NCBI GenBank assembly: GCA_021787175.1
Contig: JAJYMF010000006.1
Span: 1-7,642, forward strand
Source of the DNA: Pseudomonadota bacterium
Lineage (GTDB): Bacteria > Pseudomonadota > Gammaproteobacteria > Xanthomonadales > Rhodanobacteraceae
DNA: 7,642 nucleotides
Direction: 5' to 3'
Below, piece by piece: positions 1 through 6,599 of the stretch. Numbering within the stretch: position 1 is the stretch's first letter; the number at the start of each line of letters is the position of its first letter. The position numbers and the translations under genes are program-made. The notes under the pieces were generated by a model that made no database searches, was not told the DNA's origin, and saw only the letters and a list, made by a program, of their open reading frames with translations.

Positions 1-1537
1 CGTGTGTGCTGGCGGCAGCGGCGTTGGCGGCGGCCTTGTGCGCCTCCACCTCGCGCCGGCGCCCGCGCCCGCCGCGACGACGACGCTTGCGCGCGGCGGG
101 CGCGGCGCCGGCCTGCGCGGCAGCGCCGGGCATAGCGGCGGCTTCGGCGGCGGCCTGCGGCGCAGGTTGCGGCGCGGCGCCGGACGGCGTGCGTGCAGCG
201 GGGCTACGCGCCGCACTGGAGGCACCGCGTTCGTGGCTGCCGCGTTTGCGCCGGGACGTCCGCGCGCGCGTTTCCGCTGCGTATGGCGCGCCCGCATCGC
301 CTGCGGCCGCATCGTCGATGGCGGCATGCGTGGCCGCCTGGGCGGCGCTGCGGCGTGGCTTGGGCGACAGCAGCAGGTCCGGGGTCACCGTGGCCGCAGG
401 AATCTTCTGGCCGATGTAGGTTTCGATGTCGGGCAGCGACATGGCATACAGATCGCAGGCGAAGCTGACCGCATCGCCTTCGGCGCCGAGCCGCGCGGTG
501 CGGCCGATGCGGTGCACGTAATCCTCGGCGTCCTGCGGCAAGTCGTAATTGAAGACGTGGCTGACGCCTTCGATGTGCAGGCCGCGCGCGGCCACATCGG
601 TCGCCACCAACGCTTCCATCTCGCCGCGCTGGAAGCGCGCCAGCAGTTTTTCGCGCTTATTCTGCGGCACGTCGCCAGACAGCGTGCCGGCCAGAATGCC
701 CTGCTTCTGCAGGCGCTCGGCCACGCGCTCGGCGGCGATCTTGGTGTTGACGAACACGATGCTGCGTGCGGCGCCGGCGCGCTCCAGCAAGTTCAGCAAC
801 AGCGGCAGTTTTTCTTCCTTGGCCGGGAAGTACACCACCTGGCGCACACGGTCGGCGGTGACGTTGTCGCTCTCGACGGTCAGCTTTTCCGGCTCGTTCA
901 TGTGCTCGTAGGCCAGCTCCAGCACGCGGTGGCTGAGCGTGGCCGAGAACAGCATGCTCTGGCGCTGCTCGCGCGGCGGCAGGCGGCGGAACAGGAAGTA
1001 AATGTCCTTGATGAAGCCAAGATCGAACATGCGATCGGCTTCGTCCACCACCATCGCATCGACCGCGCGCAGCGTGAATACCTGCTGCTTGTAGTAGTCG
1101 ATCAGGCGTCCGGGCGTGGCGATGATCACGTCGCAGCCACCCTTGAGCAGCTCGCGCTGGCGGTCGTAGTCGGTGCCGCCGTAGATCAGCGCCAGGCGCA
1201 GGCCGGTGTGGCGGCCGATGGCGCGGGCGTCCTTCTCGATCTGGATGGCCAGTTCGCGCGTCGGCGCCAGGATCAGCGCGCGCGGATCCTCCGGGCGACG
1301 CTCGGCCAGCGCCGGGCGCGTCAGCAGGCGGTTGAACACCGCCACCAGGAAGGCCGCGGTCTTGCCGGTGCCGGTCTGTGCTTGGCCGGCGACATCGCGA
1401 CCGGTCAGCGCCACCGGCAGCGTCAGCGCCTGGATCGGCGTGCAGCGCGTGAAGCCGCAATCGGCCAGGCCGCGCGCAAGGGTGGGATGCAGGTCGAACT
1501 GTTCGAAAAAAGTATCGGTGAGGACTTGATCGGCCAT
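1..1537 (-). CDS. rhlB: ATP-dependent RNA helicase RhlB, DEAD-box (3' end cut by window edge)
   Basis: DEAD-box RNA helicase; in E. coli RhlB unwinds structured RNA for RNase E in the degradosome. The frame is open from ATG at 1537 to the left edge (512 codons, no stop seen), so the C-terminus is missing. Both RecA-like domains are complete: Q motif ending TPIQ (33-36), Walker A AQTGTGKT (53-60), APTREL (91-96), TPGR (141-144), DEAD (165-168), SAT (198-200), ATDVAARGL (312-320) and HRIGRTAR (342-349). After about residue 392 comes a low-complexity Ala/Pro/Arg tail with a basic cluster KRRRRGGRGRRRE at 484-496. E. coli RhlB is 421 aa, so this is an extended form like those I recall from Xanthomonas. 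No strong Shine-Dalgarno precedes the start, but no in-frame ATG gives a better N-terminus. It is divergent from trxA, as in E. coli. I am sure of the family; the RhlB assignment rests on sequence likeness plus synteny. Confidence 0.95.
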   Translation of the reverse strand, partial: MADQVLTDTFFEQFDLHPTLARGLADCGFTRCTPIQALTLPVALTGRDVAGQAQTGTGKTAAFLVAVFNRLLTRPALAERRPEDPRALILAPTRELAIQIEKDARAIGRHTGLRLALIYGGTDYDRQRELLKGGCDVIIATPGRLIDYYKQQVFTLRAVDAMVVDEADRMFDLGFIKDIYFLFRRLPPREQRQSMLFSATLSHRVLELAYEHMNEPEKLTVESDNVTADRVRQVVYFPAKEEKLPLLLNLLERAGAARSIVFVNTKIAAERVAERLQKQGILAGTLSGDVPQNKREKLLARFQRGEMEALVATDVAARGLHIEGVSHVFNYDLPQDAEDYVHRIGRTARLGAEGDAVSFACDLYAMSLPDIETYIGQKIPAATVTPDLLLSPKPRRSAAQAATHAAIDDAAAGDAGAPYAAETRARTSRRKRGSHERGASSAARSPAARTPSGAAPQPAPQAAAEAAAMPGAAAQAGAAPAARKRRRRGGRGRRREVEAHKAAANAAAASTH

Positions 1538-1741
1538 GATCGAAACAATGAATGCGCGACTCGGGGCGCCTTGCAACACGCCCGCGCTTGCGCTGGAATG
1601 ACGGCCGTCAGCCGTCTACTGCCGGCCGCGCAGGGCGCGCGGCGCGGCGCAGTGTAGCCCAACGGCGCGGCAAAAGCCGACAAAGGCGCCAGCACCCGCA
1701 GCGAACGCCTCGCCGCCCTTCGTCCCATCCGGAGATTTCAG
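1538..1741. promoter_or_regulatory. Divergent rhlB/trxA intergenic region
   Basis: This 204-nt gap must carry the 5' signals of both divergent genes. On the minus strand TACACT (1656-1651) is a plausible -10 for rhlB, four of six consensus bases, without a convincing -35. On the plus strand TTGCAA (1571-1576), 17 nt, then TGGAAT (1594-1599) is a weak trxA candidate (4/6 in each box). A perfect 10-bp palindrome GACGGCCGTC lies at 1600-1609. A clear ribosome binding site GGAG (1731-1734) sits 7 nt before the trxA GTG. No coding sequence is supported here. Confidence 0.35.
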
Positions 1742-2068
1742 GTGAGCCAAAACATCACCCACGTGACCGATAGCGATTTCGATGCCCAGGTGCTGGGCTC
1801 CAGCACGCCCGTGCTGGTGGACTTCTGGGCCACCTGGTGCGGGCCCTGCCGCGCCATCGCGCCGGCGCTGGAAGACATCGCCGCCGAATACCAAGGCCGC
1901 GTCAAGGTGGCCAAGGTCGACGTGGACAGCAACCAGAAGACCGCCATCGCCTACAACATCCGCAGCATTCCCACGCTGATGCTGTTCAAGGACGGCAAGG
2001 TGGCCGGCACGCAGATGGGCGCCATGCCCAAGACCGCCATCGCGAAGTTTGTCGATCAAGCCCTGTAA
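1742..2068 (+). CDS. trxA: Thioredoxin TrxA
   Basis: Cytoplasmic thioredoxin, a 108-aa protein-disulfide reductase recycled by thioredoxin reductase and NADPH. It serves ribonucleotide reductase, methionine sulfoxide reductases and other clients. The length matches E. coli TrxA (about 108 aa). The active site WCGPC is at 32-36, with the buried Asp at 27 (E. coli D26), Lys 58 (K57) and the cis-proline in IPT at 77; the glycine-rich C-terminal segment is present. The residue after the active site is Arg (37), where E. coli has Lys. Translation starts at GTG, supported by GGAG 7 nt upstream and by the normal N-terminal length; no signal peptide. It is divergent from rhlB and 142 nt upstream of rho, the E. 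coli order. There is no room for a terminator before the rho promoter candidate, so read-through into rho is likely. Confidence 0.97.
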   Translation: MSQNITHVTDSDFDAQVLGSSTPVLVDFWATWCGPCRAIAPALEDIAAEYQGRVKVAKVDVDSNQKTAIAYNIRSIPTLMLFKDGKVAGTQMGAMPKTAIAKFVDQAL

Positions 2069-2082
2069 ATCCGCCGCGACCG

Positions 2083-2111
2083 TGGACGCCGCGCGGCACG
2101 GGTGCTAGATT
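2083..2111 (+). promoter_or_regulatory. Candidate sigma-70 promoter for rho
   Basis: A -35 box TGGACG (2083-2088, 4/6) and a -10 box TAGATT (2106-2111, 4/6) are separated by exactly 17 nt. The -10 is extended by TG at 2103-2104. It starts 14 nt after the trxA stop and would give rho a leader of roughly 90 nt. This is the best promoter match I see in the window, but it is read by eye only. Confidence 0.5.
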
Positions 2112-2210
2112 GCGAACACCACGCGCGGCGAGATGCCGCGCCCCCAGCGCGCCACAGCGCCGCGCAGATTCACTTCCTCCTCTCTACTCCACGGCCCGCG
2201 AGGCCCGCTC
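2112..2210 (+). promoter_or_regulatory. rho mRNA leader with G-free pyrimidine tract
   Basis: Between the promoter candidate and the rho GTG, positions 2168-2192 contain no G in 25 nt and are rich in YC dinucleotides (runs such as TTCCTCCTCTC). This stands out in a GC-rich window. C-rich, G-poor unstructured RNA is what Rho binds (rut sites), and E. coli rho is autoregulated by Rho-dependent termination in its leader. Autoregulation here is inferred. No separate rhoL-like leader ORF is evident; an ATG at 2133 is in frame with rho. GAGG (2200-2203) lies 7 nt before the GTG. Confidence 0.35.
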
Positions 2211-3770
2211 GTGTCCGATACCGACGCCAAGACCCCCGACGAGGCCGCGCGCCCGTCCGCGACCCCGGTCGCCCATAACCCCAATACCGGCAGCAATGCC
2301 GAAAATGGCAGCGACGCCGGCGGCAATGCGGCAGGTGGCAACGCCGGCGCTGCACCCCGTGAAAGCCGCGACAACCAGCGCGACCGCCGTCACCGGCGCA
2401 ACCGCAACGATCGCGGCCGCAACCGCGGTCCCAATGCCGCCGGCCTGCCGCGCGAGGACTTCGACGAGGACGCCGCCGACGACGTGCCGCGCGATCCATC
2501 ACGGCAGATCAACCTGACCGAGCTCAAGCGCAAGCCCGCCGCCGCATTGCTGGATTTCGCCGAAACCCTCGGCATCCACGAGGGCGTGGCGCGCGCGCGC
2601 AAGCAGGATGTGATCTTCAACATCCTCAAGGCGCATGCCCGCACCGGCGGCAGCATCTGGAGCGAGGGCGTGCTGGAGATCATGCAGGACGGCTACGGCT
2701 TCCTGCGTTCGGCCGACGAGTCGTACCTGGCCGGCCCCGACGATGTGTACGTCAGCCCCAGCCAAATCCGCCGCTACAACCTGCGCACCGGCGACTACAT
2801 CACCGGCCTGGTGCGGCATCCGCGCGAGGGCGAACGCTACTTCGCGCTGTTCAAGGTCGACGACATCAACGGCGAGCCCACCGAGGCGTCCAAGAACAAG
2901 TTCCTGTTCGAGAACCTCACTCCGCTGTTCCCGCGCAAGGCGTTCAAGCTCGAGCGCGGCAACGGCTCCAGCGAGGACATCACCGGCCGCATCCTCGATC
3001 TGATCGCGCCGGTTGGCAAAGGCCAGCGCGGCCTGATCGTCTCGCCGCCCAAGGCCGGCAAGACCATGATGCTGCAGAACGTGGCGCAGGCCATCGTGCA
3101 CAACCACCCCGAAGCACACCTGATCATCCTGCTCATCGACGAACGCCCCGAAGAAGTCACCGAGATGCAGCGCAGCGTGCGCGCCGAGGTGATCAGTTCC
3201 ACCTTCGACGAGCCCGCCGTGCGCCACGTGCAGGTGGCCGAGATGGTGATCGAGCGCGCCAAGCGTCTGGTCGAGCACAAGCGCGACGTGATCATCTTGC
3301 TCGATTCCATCACCCGTCTGGCGCGCGCCTACAACACCGTGGTGCCCTCATCCGGCAAGGTGCTCACCGGCGGCGTCGACGCCAACGCACTGCAGCGCCC
3401 CAAGCGCTTCTTCGGCGCCGCGCGCAACGTCGAGGAAGGCGGCTCGCTGACCATCCTCGCCACCGCGCTGATCGACACCGGCAGCAAGATGGACGAGGTG
3501 ATCTACGAGGAGTTCAAGGGCACCGGCAACATGGAGGTGCACCTGGACCGCCGCATCGGCGAGAAGCGCGTGTACCCGGCGATCAACATCAACCGCTCGG
3601 GCACGCGCCGCGAGGAACTGCTGATCGACTCCGACCTGCTGCAGAAGGTGTGGATCCTGCGCAAGCTGCTGCACCCGATGGACGAGCTGGCGGCGATGGA
3701 GTTCATGCTCGAGAAGATGAAGAACACCAAGACCAATGACGAGTTCTTCAGCGCCATGAAGCGCGGCTGA
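2211..3770 (+). CDS. rho: Transcription termination factor Rho, with long N-terminal extension
   Basis: Hexameric RNA-dependent ATPase/helicase that terminates transcription. From residue 100 (NLTELK) to the end it follows E. coli Rho almost throughout, with a numbering offset of 99-100. It has the RNP1-like GYGFL (161-165), Walker A PPKAGKT (279-285, K281/K284), catalytic Glu 311 in LIDERPEE, Walker B IILLD (361-365), Q-loop SSGKVLTGG (380-388) and arginine finger R466 (E. coli R366). Residues 1-99 are extra: Asn/Gly/Ala-rich (about 23-48), Arg-rich (50-72), then acidic (81-92), predicted disordered. I chose GTG 2211 because GAGG lies 7 nt upstream and the product begins MSDTD. ATG 2133, in frame, would add 26 residues but has no good ribosome binding site. 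The protein is 519 aa against 419 in E. coli. No essential motif is missing. Confidence 0.98.
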   Translation: MSDTDAKTPDEAARPSATPVAHNPNTGSNAENGSDAGGNAAGGNAGAAPRESRDNQRDRRHRRNRNDRGRNRGPNAAGLPREDFDEDAADDVPRDPSRQINLTELKRKPAAALLDFAETLGIHEGVARARKQDVIFNILKAHARTGGSIWSEGVLEIMQDGYGFLRSADESYLAGPDDVYVSPSQIRRYNLRTGDYITGLVRHPREGERYFALFKVDDINGEPTEASKNKFLFENLTPLFPRKAFKLERGNGSSEDITGRILDLIAPVGKGQRGLIVSPPKAGKTMMLQNVAQAIVHNHPEAHLIILLIDERPEEVTEMQRSVRAEVISSTFDEPAVRHVQVAEMVIERAKRLVEHKRDVIILLDSITRLARAYNTVVPSSGKVLTGGVDANALQRPKRFFGAARNVEEGGSLTILATALIDTGSKMDEVIYEEFKGTGNMEVHLDRRIGEKRVYPAININRSGTRREELLIDSDLLQKVWILRKLLHPMDELAAMEFMLEKMKNTKTNDEFFSAMKRG

Positions 3771-3779
3771 GGCCGCGCG

Positions 3780-3811
3780 GCGGTGGCCGGACGCGGGCCG
3801 CCGGCCACCGC
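3780..3811 (+). terminator. Strong hairpin after rho, no U-tract
   Basis: Perfect 11-bp inverted repeat GCGGTGGCCGG (3780-3790) and CCGGCCACCGC (3801-3811) with a 10-nt loop, beginning 10 nt after the rho stop. It is not followed by T residues, so it is not a canonical intrinsic terminator. It could protect the rho mRNA 3' end or act with a factor. Confidence 0.5.
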
Positions 3812-3815
3812 GCCC

Positions 3816-3824
3816 TGCTAGCAT
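3816..3824 (+). promoter_or_regulatory. Weak extended -10 candidate before the permease
   Basis: TGCTAGCAT reads as TG-n plus TAGCAT (4/6 of the -10 consensus), 29 nt before the permease ATG, and resembles the TGCTAGATT before rho. No -35-like box lies 17 nt upstream; that position falls in the hairpin after rho. GAGGAG at 3843-3848 is the permease ribosome binding site, 5 nt before the ATG. Confidence 0.25.
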
Positions 3825-3853
3825 CGCGGCCTTCCCGCCACCGAGGAGTCGCG

Positions 3854-5374
3854 ATGCGCTGGACTGAGGCCCTCACCCGGCACAAGAGCATCGAGCAGCT
3901 GCAGCAGGAGGCCGGCACGCGCCGCGATCTGCGTCGCGTGCTGGGCGTCTGGCAACTCACCGCCATCGGCATCGGCGGCATCATCGGCGTCGGCATCTTC
4001 GTGCTGGCCGGGCAGCAGGCCGCGGTCAACGCCGGGCCGGCGGTGTTCATTTCGTTTCTGATCGCCGGCGTCGCCAGCGCGGCGGCGGCGCTGTGCTACG
4101 CCGAGTTCGCCGGGCTCATTCCGGTGACCGGCAGCGCCTACACCTACGGCTACGCGGTGCTGGGCGAGTTCGCCGCCTGGGTCATCGGCTGGGATCTGCT
4201 GCTGGAGTACGCGCTGATCGTGGCGGTGGTGGCGATCGGCTGGTCCGGCTACGTGCAGGCGCTGCTGGTCGCGGCCGGCGTGCATCTGCCGGACTGGGCG
4301 CAGGGCGCTATCAGCAGCGACGCGCTGGCCTATTACTGGGATCGCGCGGCGATGTGGGTGGGCTTCACCATCGACCATCCGGCGCCGGCACCGCATGGCG
4401 GCCATGTGTTCAACCTGGTCGCAGCGCTGGTGTCGCTGGGCATCGCCGGTCTGCTGACCATCGGCACCGAGTGGGGCGCGCGCTTCAACACTACGGTGGT
4501 GGCGGTCAAGGTGATCGGCGTGGCGCTGGTGATCGTGGCCGGCGTGTTCTACGTGAATCCGGCCAACTGGCATCCGTTCGTGCCGCCGCGGCAGATCGTC
4601 GATGGCGTGGCGCACTACGGCTGGGGCGGCGTGCTGGCCGCGGCCAGCGTGGTGTTCTTCGCGGTGTTCGGCTACGACACGCTGACCACCGCCGCGGAGG
4701 AATCGCGCGATCCGCAGCGCGATCTGCCGCGCGCGGTACTGCTGTCGCTGGGCATCTCGATGGCGCTGTACCTGGCGATCTCGCTGGTGCTGACCGGCAT
4801 GGTGCCGTACCCGGAACTCAACAGTAATGCGCCGGTGGCCAGCGCCTTCGCGGCGGTGGGCGCGCACTGGGTGATGGTGGCGATCTCGGTGGCGGCGGTG
4901 GCCGGCATCACCAGCGTGTTGTTCGCCTTCATGCTGGCGGCGGCGCGCATCTGGTTCGCGCTGGCGCGCGACGGCCTGCTGCCGGGCTGGTTCGCGCGCC
5001 CGCATCCGCGCTGGCGCACGCCGTACCGGCCGACGCTGCTCCTGGGCGTGGGCACGGCGCTGCTGGCCGGTTTCCTGCCCATCGGCGAGCTGGCCGAAAT
5101 GGTCAATATCGGCACACTCAGTGCCTTCATCATCATCTGCGCCTCGATCATCGTGCTGCGGGCGCGCCGTCCGGAACTCGAACGCCGCTTCCGCACGCCG
5201 CTGGTGCCGTGGATTCCGCTGATCGGCATCGTGTTCTCGGCGGTGTTGATCTGGGGGCTGCAGGAGGTGACCTACTGGCGCTTCATCGTGTGGATGGCGT
5301 TGGGGCTGTGGATCTACTTCGGCTACGGCATCAAGCGCAGCGCTCTGGCGCGCGGCGCGGCGGACGAACCATAA
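3854..5374 (+). CDS. APC-superfamily amino-acid permease, cationic amino acid transporter-like
   Basis: A 506-aa polytopic inner-membrane protein, probably 12 transmembrane helices, importing an amino acid by secondary transport. It belongs to the amino acid-polyamine-organocation superfamily and looks most like the CAT branch (B. subtilis YfnA, GkApcT type). Family marks are the amphipathic N-terminus with KSIEQL (11-16), the TM1 glycine-rich substrate loop GIGGIIGVGIF (39-49), and the TM6 region FFAVFGYDTLTTAAEE (268-283) followed by DPQRDLPRA (286-294). A hydrophilic stretch around 143-185 separates two helices and seems longer than usual. The start ATG has GAGGAG 5 nt upstream. It lies 83 nt after rho in the same direction, with a hairpin and a possible promoter between, so it is probably its own unit. 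The substrate cannot be read from the sequence. It converges on the diguanylate cyclase downstream. Confidence 0.9.
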   Translation: MRWTEALTRHKSIEQLQQEAGTRRDLRRVLGVWQLTAIGIGGIIGVGIFVLAGQQAAVNAGPAVFISFLIAGVASAAAALCYAEFAGLIPVTGSAYTYGYAVLGEFAAWVIGWDLLLEYALIVAVVAIGWSGYVQALLVAAGVHLPDWAQGAISSDALAYYWDRAAMWVGFTIDHPAPAPHGGHVFNLVAALVSLGIAGLLTIGTEWGARFNTTVVAVKVIGVALVIVAGVFYVNPANWHPFVPPRQIVDGVAHYGWGGVLAAASVVFFAVFGYDTLTTAAEESRDPQRDLPRAVLLSLGISMALYLAISLVLTGMVPYPELNSNAPVASAFAAVGAHWVMVAISVAAVAGITSVLFAFMLAAARIWFALARDGLLPGWFARPHPRWRTPYRPTLLLGVGTALLAGFLPIGELAEMVNIGTLSAFIIICASIIVLRARRPELERRFRTPLVPWIPLIGIVFSAVLIWGLQEVTYWRFIVWMALGLWIYFGYGIKRSALARGAADEP

Positions 5375-5385
5375 CCTTTCTTGTC

Positions 5386-5498
5386 CGCCAAAGACGCGAA
5401 GATCGCGAAGGGAATCCGGAACGGAGCAGACGCTCGGCGCACGCGGAAGCCGATGCGAATATCCAATCAACCCTTCGCGTTCCCGGCATCCTTCGCGG
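5386..5498. repeat. Intergenic element of 9-nt units in inverted arms
   Basis: The gap between the convergent permease and cyclase genes holds two 27-nt arms in opposite orientation. The left arm is three 9-nt units: CGCCAAAGA (5386-5394), CGCGAAGAT (5395-5403), CGCGAAGGG (5404-5412). The right arm, read on the minus strand, is CGCGAAGGA (5497-5489), TGCCGGGAA (5488-5480), CGCGAAGGG (5479-5471). The inner units are perfect inverted copies, CGCGAAGGG against CCCTTCGCG. The 58 nt between the arms show no coding potential. It resembles dispersed intergenic repeats of high-GC proteobacteria from memory; whether it is multicopy here cannot be seen. Confidence 0.5.
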
Positions 5499-5500
5499 AT

Positions 5501-5521
5501 CGGGCTGTTATGCTCAGCCCG
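5501..5521. other. Short hairpin over the cyclase stop codon
   Basis: Inverted repeat CGGGCTG (5501-5507) and CAGCCCG (5515-5521), a 7-bp stem with a 7-nt loop. It includes the TGA stop of the minus-strand diguanylate cyclase (5514-5516). No T-run follows on either strand, so it is at most a weak terminator or mRNA end structure. Confidence 0.3.
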
Positions 5522-6599
5522 CCACCTCGACGCGGTTGCGGCCGTTGCGCTTAGCCGCGGCCAGGGCATGGTCGGCGCGCGCCAGCAGCGGTTCCAGCGT
5601 GCGCTCGGCGTCGCGTACCGCCACGCCGACGCTGATGCTGAGCGCGCAGCCGGCGCCCTGTTCCAGGCCCACCGCATGGCGCAGGCGTTCGCCGGTGACG
5701 CGCGCGGCGGCCAGGTCCAGATCCGGCAACAACACCGCGAACTCCTCGCCGCCGATGCGGCCGACCAAATCGTCTTCGCGCAGGTTCTCGCGCAGGACGC
5801 GGCCCATGCGGGCCAGTGCGGCATCCCCGGCGGCATGCCCGTGGTTGTCGTTGAGCTGCTTGAAGTGGTCGGCATCGAGGTAAAGCACCGAGAGCGGCTG
5901 CGCGCGGGCGATGCTCTCGGCCAGCATCTGCCGGGCGCGCTCCAGAAAGCGCGCGCGTGTGGCCACGCCGGTCAGATCATCGACGAAGACGCGCTGGCGC
6001 AAACGCTGCTCCAGCTCCATGTGCAGGCGGATCAGCCGCACCAGGTAGCCGTTGAGAACCGCCGCCACCACCAGCGCCACCACCATGTAGTTGGCGTACT
6101 GCCACAACTCCCAGCGTGCGGGCATTTCCAGCAGCAGCAGCGGCAACGGCCCGAGCAGCCCGCAGATCATCGATGCGGCCACGAAATGACGCCGCTTGAG
6201 CCAGATCGGGCTGGCCGCGATCGGCACAATGGCGTAAGCCGGCAGCACCCAAGCCAGCCCCTGGGGGTAACCGTAGCCGCAGAGGAAGATGCCGAGCTGC
6301 AGCCAGCTCACGGCCGCCAGACCCAGCGCGCCATAGTGCCTCGGCTCGCGATGCACCAACCCCAGCAGCGCCAGCATGGTCAGCGGCAGTGCCGGCAGCA
6401 GGCGCAGCCAGAGCGGCAGCGCTGAATAGCCCGCCTGTTGGAGGCTGAGGACGGAACTGACGTAGCCTCCCAGCGCCGCCCACAGCAGCGCGCGCACCAC
6501 CGGACCCAGCCGCCGATCGAGGTCGCGATCGAGCTCGTGATCGTCGCGCGGTGTCCAAGACGCTGCGGCCGGCAGCGAGGGCGGTAGGGAACTGCGCAC
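5514..6599 (-). CDS. Membrane-anchored diguanylate cyclase (GGDEF domain, GGEEF variant)
   Basis: A 361-aa inner-membrane protein predicted to make cyclic di-GMP from two GTP. The N-terminal half has about six hydrophobic segments (roughly 34-52, 63-81, 88-110, 113-134, 138-157, 169-187), a membrane sensor region I cannot assign to a named family. A short helical linker (about 188-205) leads to the GGDEF domain: DDLTG (207-211), metal-binding LDADHFKQLND (241-251), signature GGEEF (283-287) and ISVGVA (322-327). Signature and metal residues are those of an active enzyme. The RxxD inhibitory site is intact (R274-D277, five residues before GGEEF), so product inhibition is expected. The usual Tyr in the ALYxAK motif is Ala (ALAAAK, 345-350). 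There is no EAL domain. The GTG start has AAAAGGA 5 nt upstream. It converges on the permease and diverges from the M61 peptidase; the signal sensed is unknown. Confidence 0.93.
   Translation of the reverse strand: MRSSLPPSLPAAASWTPRDDHELDRDLDRRLGPVVRALLWAALGGYVSSVLSLQQAGYSALPLWLRLLPALPLTMLALLGLVHREPRHYGALGLAAVSWLQLGIFLCGYGYPQGLAWVLPAYAIVPIAASPIWLKRRHFVAASMICGLLGPLPLLLLEMPARWELWQYANYMVVALVVAAVLNGYLVRLIRLHMELEQRLRQRVFVDDLTGVATRARFLERARQMLAESIARAQPLSVLYLDADHFKQLNDNHGHAAGDAALARMGRVLRENLREDDLVGRIGGEEFAVLLPDLDLAAARVTGERLRHAVGLEQGAGCALSISVGVAVRDAERTLEPLLARADHALAAAKRNGRNRVEVAG

Noticed and set aside
1..10. CGTGTGTGCT at the left edge, reminiscent of the adapter part CGTGTGCT
   Set aside because: It has two extra bases relative to the adapter and the rhlB frame continues through it with fitting low-complexity composition, so the evidence is too weak.
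1600..1609. Perfect palindrome GACGGCCGTC between rhlB and trxA as an operator
   Set aside because: Short GC palindromes are common in such DNA, and it matches no operator I recognise; noted only as part of the intergenic region.
2..1657. A 551-codon open frame on the plus strand opposite rhlB
   Set aside because: It is antisense to a helicase with every DEAD-box motif in order. Its product is Ala/Arg/Gln/His-rich with no recognisable domain, as expected from a GC-rich shadow frame.
3818..5875. A 685-codon open frame on the minus strand opposite the permease and into the cyclase
   Set aside because: It is antisense to the permease and out of frame with the cyclase; its product is Arg/His/Ala-rich without domains. 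GC-rich third positions keep such frames open.
5568..6425. A 285-codon plus-strand frame opposite the diguanylate cyclase
   Set aside because: The minus strand encodes a complete GGDEF protein here. The plus-strand product is Gln/His/Arg-rich and has no ribosome binding site or family likeness.
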